From Oerskovia sp042887685 (GTDB taxonomy: Bacteria > Actinomycetota > Actinomycetes > Actinomycetales > Cellulomonadaceae): a stretch of DNA of 64,000 bases. Location: NCBI RefSeq assembly GCF_042887685.1, contig NZ_JBHVOS010000003.1, positions 62,001 to 126,000 of the forward strand, in the 5' to 3' direction. Of the stretch, positions 50,153 to 59,859 are shown in pieces (the first letter of the stretch is position 1; each line of letters opens with the position of its first letter). The translations under genes and the position numbers were made by a program. The notes under the pieces are model-generated. The model saw nothing but the letters and a program-made list of their open reading frames with translations, was not told where the DNA came from and searched no databases.

Positions 50153-50238
50153 ACGGGCGTCGCGGGGCACGCCCGCTCACCGTGCCCCGCGGGCGAGCGG
50201 TCACGCCAAGTCGGCGTGCAGCGAAGATCGCTGGGCCG

Positions 50239-50436
50239 TCAGCGGCTGCAGGAGGGTCGCCGCCCCGTTCGTCGGGCTGCGTACTCCGCGTCGGTGACGC
50301 GCCCGAACCAGGTCGTGCTCCGGACCGGGTCGTCGGCGCCCTCCGCGATCGCGAGGTGCTCCATGAACGAGGCAGGGGCGGCACCGTGCCAGTGCTGCTC
50401 ACCCAGTGGGCAGTACACCGTCTCGCCCGGCAATGC
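50239..50436 (-). pseudogene. Truncated cupin gene at the island boundary
   Basis: The minus-strand frame PGETVYCPLGEQHWHGAAPASF ... WFGRVTDAEYAARR aligns with the C-terminal half of the intact cupin at 37397-37798, with 37 of 53 positions identical by eye. Homology ends abruptly at about 50434, inside the motif, and the sequence continues into unrelated, less GC-rich DNA. The N-terminal half with the first cupin motif is missing. This marks the left edge of an inserted or rearranged segment. Confidence 0.85.
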
Positions 50437-50917
50437 CCTTCCGGGTCGAGGAACTGGAACCGAGCACTGTTGACCGGCCTCTTCGCGATCCGCTCGGGCG
50501 ACTCGTAGATGACGCTCCCACACGAGATCGGCCATGTTCTCCTGCACCCGAAGTGAGCCACCTACCTCTACGTCGACGGCGCACACGACACGATGACCAG
50601 CAGGAGACCGCCGTCAGTTTCTACGCCAGCGAATTCACTCTTGATGACAAGCTGCGCCGCGAACTCCCGAGACTCAATACCGACGATTAACTCAAGTCGC
50701 TCGCACAATGCGTTGGACCCTCAGAGGGCGTGGTCGCTGATCAGTAATGTTATTAAACGGCCAGCTGGAGGAAGCTCCGAGAATTACAACCACGAGCCGA
50801 TCTCGAGTCTCTGCTCCGATAGCCCCCGAAGCTCCACAACGTTTCATGACCGCGCGGCCTGCGTTCTTGGAACCCCCGACATGGCAATCGGTCTACACAC
50901 CGCCGCATCCATGTCGA
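50437..50917. other. Gene-poor junction with fragments
   Basis: About 480 bases hold no convincing gene. Short frames suggest decayed pieces: minus strand ESPERIAKRPVNSARFQFLD (about 50450-50520) and plus strand SFYASEFTLDDKLRRELPRL ending at 50690. GC content falls from about 50600 onward. No integrase, tRNA or direct repeat marking an attachment site was found. Confidence 0.6.
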
Positions 50918-51457
50918 CTACCCTCCCGGTCGCAGAGCTTTTAGGGTCTCTGGCCCATTCCCGATGCTGACCCGTGCGGATTTTGGGGTTGACGCCGTCC
51001 GCCGCCGCTGCAAGACCACCGTAGCTAACCGCTTGGCGGCCTCAGTCGGATCCTCGTGCTCCCAGACGCGGACGACGATCCAGCCCGCCTGTTCAAGTCT
51101 CGTGTTCGTGTCGGCATCGCGGGTCCGGTTCTGAGCGATCTTCGCGCTCCAGAAGGCAGCGTTCTGCTTGGCGTTGGTCCCGTGCTGCGGGCATCCGTGC
51201 CAGAAACAGCCGTCGACGAACACTGCGACCTCCGCTCCCGGGAACACCATATCGGCCCTCCGGTTCAGGTCGCGTATGGGGCGAGCATCCACGCGGTAGC
51301 GGAGCCCCAGTGCATGCGCGGCTCTGCGGAGTGCAAGTTCCGGCGCCGTGTCTCGTCGCCGGTTCGCTTGCATGCGTCGATGCGCGGCCTGTGACGATGC
51401 TGTCGAAACTGCCTTCACGGACGCGCCGGTCTCCTTCCCAGGGTCACGAGTTGTCAT
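50918..51457 (-). CDS. vsr: Very-short-patch mismatch endonuclease (Vsr-like)
   Basis: The 179-residue protein has the Vsr core: RMQANRRRDTAPELALRRAAHALGLRYRV, LNRRADMVFPGAEVAVFVDGCFWHGCPQHG with the catalytic Asp69, and GWIVVRVWEHEDP. Vsr nicks next to T:G mismatches formed when 5-methylcytosine deaminates. That role requires a cytosine methyltransferase, which is encoded about 9 kb away in the same cluster. The ATG at 51457 overlaps the preceding gene's stop by 14 bases, making it the fourth gene of an operon. Confidence 0.92.
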   Translation of the reverse strand: MTTRDPGKETGASVKAVSTASSQAAHRRMQANRRRDTAPELALRRAAHALGLRYRVDARPIRDLNRRADMVFPGAEVAVFVDGCFWHGCPQHGTNAKQNAAFWSAKIAQNRTRDADTNTRLEQAGWIVVRVWEHEDPTEAAKRLATVVLQRRRTASTPKSARVSIGNGPETLKALRPGG

Positions 51458-54400
51458 AGGCCACCTGGATCCGCACCGTGCCCTGCGCGGTGTGCAGCAA
51501 TGCGTCACCGCGCCCTGCAAGCGCCTCGGCTCCAGTCTCGTCGAGGACGATCCGGCTGTCTGTTGCGGTTTTAACCCGCAGCGCGAGCTGGGCAGGGAAG
51601 TTCGACCTGATCGTCGTCGAGATGACATCTGCACTCGGGCGCTGCGTTGCCGCAATCACATGAATACCAGCTGCGCGGGCCTTCTGAGTCAGTCGGCGGA
51701 GAAGATCTTCGATCGCGCGCTTGTCGTCGGGATCGCTGGTCAAATCCGCGTACTCGTCGAGAACGATGACTATCCACGGCTTCCGTTCCCCGGCCTCAAC
51801 CCGCGAGTTGTACTCCACCAGATTCCGAGCACGAACGGCCTTCAACGCCCGGTAACGATCCTCCATCTCCTGAACAGCAGCCGCCAGGATCTCGATAGCG
51901 TCGTCTGCATCCATCCCGATCGAACCATCGACGTGCGGATCGTCCTCGAAGTCGACCAATTCCGTGCCCTTCGGATCAACGAGTTGAAGCCTCACTAAAG
52001 CGGCGTCGTAGCGAAGCAGACCCTTGAGAATCGTGTCAAGCGCGACGGACTTTCCGGAACCCGTCGTACCTGCGACAAGTAGGTGGGGCGAGTCGGGTGA
52101 GGAGAAGTGGATCTCGACAGGTATCCCAGCAATGTCGGCACCGACCGGTGCAATGAGGCCGCTCTCACTGACAGGACACAATTGCCAGAGCGCCGTTGTA
52201 GGCACGCCGTACTTCTCGTCCTCGACCTTCGGGATCTCGAATACGACGGCGCCGCGATCGCTGCGCGTGCGGATGCTGAACCCGGCAGGGAGTCCAAGCG
52301 CCAAGAAAATCTCCTCGCGACGGTTGACCACCTTGTCCACGGCGACACCCGGTCTCGGGATGAATCGCAGTACGTAGAACCCTGGTCCCTCCTGCCACGC
52401 ATCCCCAGTCTCCGGCGGTCCAACCTGGACGTTGTGGAGCGAGAAGACGCTGAGCACCCTGTTGTATCGGTGCCGGAGCTCGTCGTCGCCGAGGCCCCCG
52501 GTGTGGGAAGACGACGGCCCGTGAACTTCGTCTACGACGCCTGGCGCGCTGCCGCCGTCCTCGTCGAGTCGCTCGCCATTCATGTCGACCTTACGAGAGG
52601 AGGGCACACTACTCTCCGCGTCGCGCAAGGCGTCAATGCGGCTCGCCAACGTGTGCGAGCGCGGGCCTTCGGTCTCAATGATGTCCGCATCCAGTACGAG
52701 GGCGGGGTCCATGTCAGCGCGGAGCAGCGCGATGACCTTCTGAAGTTCGGGGCGGTTGAGGCGCACAAGGGTGTGGCTGCCGAGTGCTCGTGGAACGGGC
52801 GCCGGGTCGTCTTGCCGTGCCGCGATCGCGACGGCCAGCCCCTTGACGGAGTGGAGGACCACGTTGCCAGAGCGAAGCTCCTCGACAACGCGTGCGGCCA
52901 GGTCCGGATGCACGGGGCCGACGTGCTCTCGGGATGGCAGCTCCGACCCGGGGAGTTCCTGGATGCTGGTTTGCTCGATGGCCGAGGCAAGTTCCTGGAG
53001 CCAGAACTTGTGATCGTCGGTCGCTTTGTCGCCCGACGCAAATGCGAGCCGACACAGATCCGTCGTGCGGTTCAGTTGCTCTTCGGCAGACCCATGGTCG
53101 TAGGTCTGCCGGAACTTCGACTCAGCAACGAGGATGTCGAGCTTGACACCCCCGTCCTCGCCGAGCGTTAGCGCAAACCGGCCAAGGTCTGCCCTCGTCT
53201 TCGCCCCGCGACCGAACCATCTCTGCTGCTCGTCGAAACTGAGCCAGACCACGAGGCAGCTCTGATCAGATGGGACCGGCACCTGCTGCGCGATGACATA
53301 GCGGGTCGCGACCAGGCCGATGACCTCGTTGACCGTCGTACCTACACCAAGTGAGCGGAGGATCGCACCCGGGACGACGTTCCGGCCCACGGTGTAGAAC
53401 CTGGACGCAGTCGCTTCGGCCTCGCCGGACTCCACGACACCGATATCGATGAGCCTCCGACGGAGGCGCCTCACGACCAACTCGCGGCCTGTCTGGGAAC
53501 TCACGATCAGCGTGTATGCCTCGTTCTTGCCCACTCCCGGCTTCACCAGAATGACGTCCGGCCGTTCCCGCAAGTTGTCGATCTGGTCGCGCCCGATGAA
53601 GGCGTCGAGCGTCACGACCCAGTGAGCAACTCCGTGGAGCGCCACGAAGAGATTCTGATGCTGATCGAACTGGATCTGCATCTCGAAGTAGTCGGTGTTG
53701 CCTTCCGCCTCACGAGCGACGGCCGAGCGACGGTCGTAGCGGACGCACAGGGTCGCCCAGGTCTCAAGGACTTCGTCTGGCGAACTGGGCAGCAACTCAC
53801 GGACGACGTTCTCGCTCGACTCGGCCAGGTTGTGCGCAGCGGGATGCGTCCACGGGTCGTAGCGTCCAGCCAGCACGGCCGACGGGTCACGCGTACTGGC
53901 GTTGAGGCTTGTCTGTGTGCCAAAAAGCGCTGGCGCGAGGGCGATGTCGATCGAGTCCTGAAGTCCTGCGAGGTCGACATCCCTATCGGAGTTCCACGAC
54001 TTGAGGACGAGTTGAACATCCGGGAGGAAACGTTCCTCTGCCACGTCCGAGTCTGCGAATTCGAAGTCGAACGCCTGAATGATCCCATGGTGCATCTCGC
54101 GCGGAGCAAGGACAACGAGGTCCAAACGGAGGTTGGGATTCTTGGCTCGCATACGCTTAGCGACCCTAACTGGGAGCACCGGGTCGCCGTTGCGGTCCAA
54201 GAGCAGCACAGATAGCCCGTCCATCTTGTGCGGGTAGGTCGCTAGATAGTCGGTAATGACCCGAACCATTTCCTCGATAGCCGTCTCATCCACTGCCGCC
54301 AGCCAGTCACGCGACTCATTGCCGCCCTGCCTGACCGGTGCATATTCCTCGTGCCCAGCAGACTCCCGCATCGGGATGGCGACGGTCTGGCTCGGCCCGA

Positions 54401-56438
54401 CGATCATCGCCGGCGTCCCGTGCGGCGACACACGCTCAAGCGAGTCGAAGAACAAGTCACTGTTCTCCGAGTTGAGCTTGAGGCATTCATTGAGAGCTTT
54501 CGCAAGCCACGAAGTAACCTCGGCGTAATGCCTGGCGAGCCAACGCAGACGGAGCGGGTGGGTCGCGAGCATCATCAAACGACCGTCTGAGAGCCGGACG
54601 ACATCGCTGAGGACGACGTCGGCGAGATCGGGATCAGGAGCATTCGCGGGAACCAAACTTGCTCGTGCACGGCCGACCACCTGCTCCCACTCATCGAGAT
54701 ACGCGCCGATCAGTTCAGCGTCGACGCCCTCGGTGAAACCCTCGAAGTGCTTCCTCCTCAGGTTGAATAATTCTGCACCGAACCGCCCACTTGGTTGCTC
54801 AAGGCCACGTCGCTGCCAGTCTCGTGGGTCGCTGAATCGCTCCAGGAAGCCGTCAAAACTGCCTTCGTGCACCTCTCCGGGCGAAATCTCGAATCCGCAC
54901 AGGAGAGCGGCGACGGCGATCTGCCCAGGCGTGGTGAACGGATCCCATCGGAAGCGTCGTTGAGCTCCTCCCTGCATCTCAACGACGACGCGGATGGGCG
55001 CCCACGCGTCCACGGTATCGAACGGCTCGTCATCGTCTGGCAACTCAGGCGCGTCGCAAGTGAGGAGGCCGGCTTCGACCTCCAGCCCCAGACGGAGTCC
55101 CGCTGAGGCCTGGACTTGCTTGAGGGACCGTCCATACAGGAAAGCAAACAGCCATTGAGTCCATCCCCCGCTCTCGACCGTGCCCTCGACACGGACGTGG
55201 ACCGTCCCTTCCTCGTCGTCGTCGAAGTACGTGAGCTCCCGTAGAAGTGCGCGGAGAGGATCAAGAACGACCTGCGAATCGGGGAACGCGATCTTCTCTA
55301 CGCGTCGGCGGAGGACCTTTGGCAGCAGGTCTGCGAGTGTCTCAGCATCCACCGGCGGCTCCTCGAACAGGAACCGTTCGGCAGCCTCCTGATCACTGCG
55401 GTCCAGCCCGTCTTCGACCAGAAGCGCGTCGAACTCCTCCAAGCGAGCAGGGGCCACGCGCTCAACAACGTCACGGATCTGACGTCCTAAGCCGACCTTC
55501 GTCGAACGCTTTTCGAAGATCTCAAGCCAGAGCGGAAGGTCCAGCGCTCGGCGCGCATCCTCCGACCTCTCTCCCACCTCCATGACGAGATTCCGCATGT
55601 GTGTCTTCGCGTCATCGCTTGAGAGCGCGACGCGTTCGAGTGACACCGCGGTCAGCTCCGCTGTATCGATGCGTGCAAGCAGGTCCTCCTCAGCAAGGAG
55701 TGCTCCGCTCGGCTGCTTAAGCCCCGCGACGCGCACGTTCTTCTTGATGCGCGCCTCAGCTGTGCTTTCGGATGCGAAGAGTACGCTGTCGGGAAACAGG
55801 CCAAGGCTGGGTAAGGCACTAGACGCGGCTTCTTGAACCACCTCGTCGCTGTGAACGGTGGAGGCTGCCACCTTCCCGGCGGACTCCACGAGAAAGCGAG
55901 CTAGTCGACGGAGCGAACGGCTCTCCTCCCGAGAGTCCGACACCGCGCGCCAGATGTGCCGTTGGTACGCCACGAGGGCGGGAGGAACTCTGCCGTCTCC
56001 TCCGACGGCAAACCACGCCTCGTGAGCGAAGAGCTCGAACCGGGCTTCCCTGTCCGGCCCGGTGAGAAGAACGGCACCGTCGAGGCGGTTGACAGCGGAA
56101 AGTCCTTGGGAATCTGGTGGCTGACCCCAGTCGAAGAGTAGAACCGATGCTCCTGTCCCGGGGACGTTCCGCCAGGCCGTGAGCTGCTCGCCGTCGCCGA
56201 GCAGAAAGTCTGCGGGCACTCCATCTATCGTCGTGGTCGTGCCGACCTTCACGATCACGTCTGTTGCTGCCCCATCGGCGAGTCTCTGTGCGACCTCGCG
56301 CAGCGCGGACTCCACGATTGGCTTCTCGAAGGCTGCGACTCGCAACGCTGCACGAGTTCCGTCCGAGCCTTGAGTGACCGAGTCCAATGCCACGCGGGCG
56401 ACGACACGTCCGAGGGTTGAGTCTGCTCTGTCAGTCAC
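51444..56438 (-). CDS. Giant DptH-like protein: PD-(D/E)XK-like motif plus C-terminal FtsK/HerA motor
   Basis: A 1664-residue protein. The first 1080 residues show no known motif. Near residue 1100, GGVKLDILVAESKFRQTYDHG fits a PD-(D/E)XK nuclease core (D then ExK). The C-terminus (about 1440-1664) is an FtsK/HerA-type motor: Walker A VAGTTGSGKSVALD near 1458, RLQLVDPKGTEL, Walker B IVIVLDEYADL near 1560, and IHVIAATQRPSADVI. Length, motor position and gene order match DptH/DndH of phosphorothioation-dependent restriction, but no dnd modification genes are present. The GTG start overlaps the upstream stop (GTGA). Codon use is less GC-rich than the chromosome. It is probably the effector. Confidence 0.8.
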   Translation of the reverse strand: MTDRADSTLGRVVARVALDSVTQGSDGTRAALRVAAFEKPIVESALREVAQRLADGAATDVIVKVGTTTTIDGVPADFLLGDGEQLTAWRNVPGTGASVLLFDWGQPPDSQGLSAVNRLDGAVLLTGPDREARFELFAHEAWFAVGGDGRVPPALVAYQRHIWRAVSDSREESRSLRRLARFLVESAGKVAASTVHSDEVVQEAASSALPSLGLFPDSVLFASESTAEARIKKNVRVAGLKQPSGALLAEEDLLARIDTAELTAVSLERVALSSDDAKTHMRNLVMEVGERSEDARRALDLPLWLEIFEKRSTKVGLGRQIRDVVERVAPARLEEFDALLVEDGLDRSDQEAAERFLFEEPPVDAETLADLLPKVLRRRVEKIAFPDSQVVLDPLRALLRELTYFDDDEEGTVHVRVEGTVESGGWTQWLFAFLYGRSLKQVQASAGLRLGLEVEAGLLTCDAPELPDDDEPFDTVDAWAPIRVVVEMQGGAQRRFRWDPFTTPGQIAVAALLCGFEISPGEVHEGSFDGFLERFSDPRDWQRRGLEQPSGRFGAELFNLRRKHFEGFTEGVDAELIGAYLDEWEQVVGRARASLVPANAPDPDLADVVLSDVVRLSDGRLMMLATHPLRLRWLARHYAEVTSWLAKALNECLKLNSENSDLFFDSLERVSPHGTPAMIVGPSQTVAIPMRESAGHEEYAPVRQGGNESRDWLAAVDETAIEEMVRVITDYLATYPHKMDGLSVLLLDRNGDPVLPVRVAKRMRAKNPNLRLDLVVLAPREMHHGIIQAFDFEFADSDVAEERFLPDVQLVLKSWNSDRDVDLAGLQDSIDIALAPALFGTQTSLNASTRDPSAVLAGRYDPWTHPAAHNLAESSENVVRELLPSSPDEVLETWATLCVRYDRRSAVAREAEGNTDYFEMQIQFDQHQNLFVALHGVAHWVVTLDAFIGRDQIDNLRERPDVILVKPGVGKNEAYTLIVSSQTGRELVVRRLRRRLIDIGVVESGEAEATASRFYTVGRNVVPGAILRSLGVGTTVNEVIGLVATRYVIAQQVPVPSDQSCLVVWLSFDEQQRWFGRGAKTRADLGRFALTLGEDGGVKLDILVAESKFRQTYDHGSAEEQLNRTTDLCRLAFASGDKATDDHKFWLQELASAIEQTSIQELPGSELPSREHVGPVHPDLAARVVEELRSGNVVLHSVKGLAVAIAARQDDPAPVPRALGSHTLVRLNRPELQKVIALLRADMDPALVLDADIIETEGPRSHTLASRIDALRDAESSVPSSRKVDMNGERLDEDGGSAPGVVDEVHGPSSSHTGGLGDDELRHRYNRVLSVFSLHNVQVGPPETGDAWQEGPGFYVLRFIPRPGVAVDKVVNRREEIFLALGLPAGFSIRTRSDRGAVVFEIPKVEDEKYGVPTTALWQLCPVSESGLIAPVGADIAGIPVEIHFSSPDSPHLLVAGTTGSGKSVALDTILKGLLRYDAALVRLQLVDPKGTELVDFEDDPHVDGSIGMDADDAIEILAAAVQEMEDRYRALKAVRARNLVEYNSRVEAGERKPWIVIVLDEYADLTSDPDDKRAIEDLLRRLTQKARAAGIHVIAATQRPSADVISTTIRSNFPAQLALRVKTATDSRIVLDETGAEALAGRGDALLHTAQGTVRIQVAYDNS

Positions 56439-57808
56439 CGGGGTTCTCCTCGCACGATGCTCGTGGCATCCGAGTACTGGGTGAGGAGCCCGGTAGCCGC
56501 CAGACGCGAGCGGAAGGCGTCCAGATTCCGAGCAAGAATCGATGCGTCGATGTCGACGGTGAGGTCGTGTTCGCCGGCCGTTCGGTCGTCGACGATAACG
56601 CGGTACTCGTCGAAGAGCCGGGAGCAGAAGGCGTACAGTTCCTCCTCCTGGCCCGGCGCGAGAGACGCGCAGACCATGGCCTCCAGCATCGGAGGCTTCA
56701 TAGTGAAGTGCCGCCGCCCGGTCGTCGCGTTGAGCGCGCCGACGGCTGCTAGCGACTCGGAGAAGAACGCCACTGGGGATCCAGTCCCCGCTTTGCTCTG
56801 GGTCATGTGTCGGGCGTACCGACGCGCTCCTTCGTCGTTTGCGCTGGCCACTGCTTCGCTGTGAAGGGTTGTCGCGCGGGCAATGATCGCGTTCACGATG
56901 TTCTTCCGGAACCCGTCGAGACCGTCTTGCGACAGCCGGCGCAACGGCGATGCGTCCTTGAGCATGTCGACGAAGACGGTCTCAGTTGACAGGTCCAGAG
57001 ACGTTCGCGCGAGATGAAGCTGATGTCGGGCGAGACAGTAGGGAGTCCAATGCATCAGGCTCTCGATCCGCTTTGCCCTCGGGACCTGGGTGCGCGAGAC
57101 GATGGAATTCACGCCGCGCCTCAGGTACTCAGGCCACGGGCTGAGCTTCTCGAAAGTGTTGATCTCCGCTTCTGACCTGTCCGGGAAGGCGTCGTCCTCG
57201 GTGTCATAGTCGTGGGCCCTAAGGGCGCGCGCGATCTCTCCGAGGGACGTTTCGCCGTCATGGATTAGCTCGATCAGTCCTCCACGTGTAACGGTGCGTC
57301 GCGCGCCGTCAGGGTCAGAGCGGAGCACACGGTATGCCCACCCACCGCCGCCACGTAGGACGTAGCGTTCGATGTGCGGCACCTTCGTCCCGCGCGGAAG
57401 CCCCGCCTTCCATCTCTCGGCTGCGTCGTAGTGGATAAGTTCACCGACAAAAGGGTACAAGTGCGAGTTGTACCAGCTCGGAGACTTCCGGCGCCCCGGG
57501 ATCTGCACCAGCAGGGACGAAGTGAGTGCCTGAAGGGTCGCAAGAGTCTCGTCGTCGCCGTCGACGGCGGCCTGAAGTGTCTCAGGCTCTATCGCGGCGC
57601 CGGCGGCAACTCGGCGCGCGAAGTCATGGGATGACCGCCGGTATGAGACGACGTCAACGCCCGGATCGAGGAGCTCCAACTGAGTTGATTCGTAGACTCC
57701 TCGAGCGATCGCGAGGAGTTCGAGCGACACGTAGAACCCACGTCCCTGCTGCTCGATATTCACCCCGAACAGATCTAGGACGACCTCTGCTTTCGACCGA
57801 TCCGCCAT
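56435..57808 (-). CDS. DptG-like middle subunit of unknown function
   Basis: A 457-residue protein without a recognised domain. It begins MADRSKAEVVLDLFGVNIEQ and continues with YVSLELLAIARGVYES, WYNSHLYPFVGELIHYDAAERWK, SLMHWTPYCLARHQLHLARTSLDL and FTMKPPMLEAMVCASL. Length and position between an NTPase gene and a giant FtsK-motor gene match DptG. Its start codon shares one base with the upstream stop (TGATG) and its stop overlaps the next start, so equimolar synthesis is likely. The DptG label is by context, not by motif. Confidence 0.62.
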   Translation of the reverse strand: MADRSKAEVVLDLFGVNIEQQGRGFYVSLELLAIARGVYESTQLELLDPGVDVVSYRRSSHDFARRVAAGAAIEPETLQAAVDGDDETLATLQALTSSLLVQIPGRRKSPSWYNSHLYPFVGELIHYDAAERWKAGLPRGTKVPHIERYVLRGGGGWAYRVLRSDPDGARRTVTRGGLIELIHDGETSLGEIARALRAHDYDTEDDAFPDRSEAEINTFEKLSPWPEYLRRGVNSIVSRTQVPRAKRIESLMHWTPYCLARHQLHLARTSLDLSTETVFVDMLKDASPLRRLSQDGLDGFRKNIVNAIIARATTLHSEAVASANDEGARRYARHMTQSKAGTGSPVAFFSESLAAVGALNATTGRRHFTMKPPMLEAMVCASLAPGQEEELYAFCSRLFDEYRVIVDDRTAGEHDLTVDIDASILARNLDAFRSRLAATGLLTQYSDATSIVRGEPR

Positions 57809-59805
57809 CAGACCCGGACTGATCTGATCTGGTCGCCGACATCGATCGTGAGCTTTCGCGGCGCACCGCCGACTAACACCTGGATGACCTCTCGTTCGCT
57901 GGCCGCTTCTGCAAGCGCTGCCAGGGTGTTGGTTAGGCCTCGGATCTCCGCCTCGTGCTGAGTACCGCTCCGCAGACCGGCCGCCCATCGGTTGAGCAGT
58001 TCGAACCGCAGGAGATCAACTTCGACGGCGATCGGTGCGCGGCCTAAGGGAGCCGGAATGCGGACGAAGATCACGCGGTTCAGCCATTCGACGGCCTCGT
58101 GCATCAGCGTACCCCGTGCTTCCTGCTCAGTTTCACTCCGCCACTGACTCACCTGGTCGACTATCTGAACGTTCCGGTTGGTGACTGTCCGCGACACAAC
58201 GGCGGCGCGCGTACGGTGGGAGAAGAACGCTGGATCGAGCACGAGGAAGTCGGGATTGTTGCCCGTCCGGTGGATACCCTGAACTGCCTCGAGGCCCTTC
58301 AGGACGACATCGCGGACGGCGGTCTTGCTTGCGTCAGACGCATTTCCTGTGATCCTGACGAACTCGTCTCCAGCGCTGAGCCCCAGACGAGCAAACCGAT
58401 CGGACGCATCTCCGCTGAAGAAGTCGGCCCTCCGCAAGAACGTGTAGAGGTCACGTAGCACGCTCGCCTCTCGCTGCGCATCTTGGGCTGTCCGCAGGGG
58501 TCGTCCGCTGGCACCCGGCATCGGAGGGAGGAATGTGACCTTGGCTCCCTCTGGTTCGAGCATGTCGTCGACCTGGCGACGTGAGACCCTCCCGGGATCT
58601 AGGCGTCGCAGGGCTGCGATCGCAGGGACCTGCTGGCGTTGCTGCGGTGAGAGTCGATCTCCAAACAGTGCCTGGTGATACTGGTAGGGGTACTGCCACG
58701 AGTCGTCCGTACGCGCATTCCGATACCTACTGTGGACGTCCTTGCAGGTCAGCCCACCCGTGATCGCGAAAGCGAGCACCGATAGTGCCTGGCGCGCCGT
58801 GATGATCGCGCCGGTACGTTCTGCCGCGCTGAACACGTCGCGGACCGCGCGACGCCGCGGCGGACCACTGGCGCCATCGGAGAGGGCCTCGTGGTTCGCA
58901 AGGATCGGACAGGCATCTCGCGCGTCGCAACGCTTGCAGATCTGCCACGAGCGCTTGTCGGCCGACCAGCTTCGTGTCGCCCAGTCGACGAGGCCGTCAT
59001 TCTGGTCGTCGGGTGCCACCGACTGGTAGTTCAGGTTGATGACAACGACCGATCCGTCACTGCTCGTCACCGTCCCGAGCTTGATACCCGAACCAAGGGT
59101 GTCGACCACTATCTGCGCGAGGCGCGCTTTATCGTCGGAGACGCAGTTTCGGAGCTGGCCCTCGTTCGCGCAGATGATCGCGACCCCGCTATCCGGCGGG
59201 TTCAGGAGGTCGATGAGTCGCTGAGCCCCGACGCTGGCGGAGAAGTCACTCAGGTCCTTTAGCATGTAGATGGGGCGTCCAGCGGCCGTTGTGCCAACCG
59301 GCTCGCGACCGTGCTTGCCTGCCCGCTCGATCTGTCGCGCGGCATCCTCTTTGCTCGCGCCGAGGTCTTCCAAGAGGCTGGCGCAGAGGCTCGTCTTGCC
59401 ATGTCCCGCGTCCCCAGTCAGGACGATGGTGCGAGTTCCTGGGAACTCCACCACGGACAGCAGGTAGTCACGCGTCACGACGCGAAATATCGGCTGGTTG
59501 TGGTCAGTCTGGCGCTCGAACACGAGGTCTGCACTGTCTGCGTCGAAGGGCTGGAACCGGTGCAAGCGCCCAACATGGCCGTTCACCTCAAGCGGCACGA
59601 GCGAGTCTCCCCTTCGCCTTCGAACATCGTCGTCGCGATCGTATAGCCTCACGTGGAGAGCGACACAGAGAGTCTGCCCGCCCGCCGACAAGTCACCCGC
59701 TGCGTCTCCCCCAGGCTGTGGTCGGTGGCGGCAGGAACGATCGGCAGCACGTTGGTTGAAGAGGACCTGTGGTTCGACGTTGTCGGACCACAGGTCACGA
59801 CGCAT
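57808..59805 (-). CDS. DptF-like P-loop NTPase
   Basis: A 665-residue protein with an N-terminal P-loop TIVLTGDAGHGKTSLC near residue 135 and a possible Walker B at GVAIICANEG. A zinc-finger-like ICKRCDARDACPI lies near 290, and a long helical C-terminus ends with a beta-strand-rich tail. P-loop position and size match DptF, which opens the dptFGH operon. The ATG at 59805 is uncertain: its first 50 codons are Arg/Pro-rich, and a GTG near 59650 (VRLYDRDDDV) could be the true start. It is divergent from the cytosine methyltransferase gene. Confidence 0.68.
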   Translation of the reverse strand: MRRDLWSDNVEPQVLFNQRAADRSCRHRPQPGGDAAGDLSAGGQTLCVALHVRLYDRDDDVRRRRGDSLVPLEVNGHVGRLHRFQPFDADSADLVFERQTDHNQPIFRVVTRDYLLSVVEFPGTRTIVLTGDAGHGKTSLCASLLEDLGASKEDAARQIERAGKHGREPVGTTAAGRPIYMLKDLSDFSASVGAQRLIDLLNPPDSGVAIICANEGQLRNCVSDDKARLAQIVVDTLGSGIKLGTVTSSDGSVVVINLNYQSVAPDDQNDGLVDWATRSWSADKRSWQICKRCDARDACPILANHEALSDGASGPPRRRAVRDVFSAAERTGAIITARQALSVLAFAITGGLTCKDVHSRYRNARTDDSWQYPYQYHQALFGDRLSPQQRQQVPAIAALRRLDPGRVSRRQVDDMLEPEGAKVTFLPPMPGASGRPLRTAQDAQREASVLRDLYTFLRRADFFSGDASDRFARLGLSAGDEFVRITGNASDASKTAVRDVVLKGLEAVQGIHRTGNNPDFLVLDPAFFSHRTRAAVVSRTVTNRNVQIVDQVSQWRSETEQEARGTLMHEAVEWLNRVIFVRIPAPLGRAPIAVEVDLLRFELLNRWAAGLRSGTQHEAEIRGLTNTLAALAEAASEREVIQVLVGGAPRKLTIDVGDQIRSVRV

Positions 59806-59859
59806 CTCAAGTAGACTAGTCCTTTGAGCTACAAGCGCACAGCCTGCGGAAGGGCATGG
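59806..59859. promoter_or_regulatory. Very short divergent promoter space of the defence cluster
   Basis: Only 54 bases separate the two divergent starts as drawn, containing ACTAGTCT and an AT-rich centre (59806-59827). If both starts are right, the two promoters must overlap or lie inside the genes. A later start for the DptF-like gene would widen the space to about 200 bases. Confidence 0.4.

Noticed and set aside
50593..50970. A 125-codon plus-strand frame at the island edge
   Set aside because: Ser/Arg-rich, with no ribosome site or domain, and it overlaps the 3' end of vsr. It is more likely junction debris.
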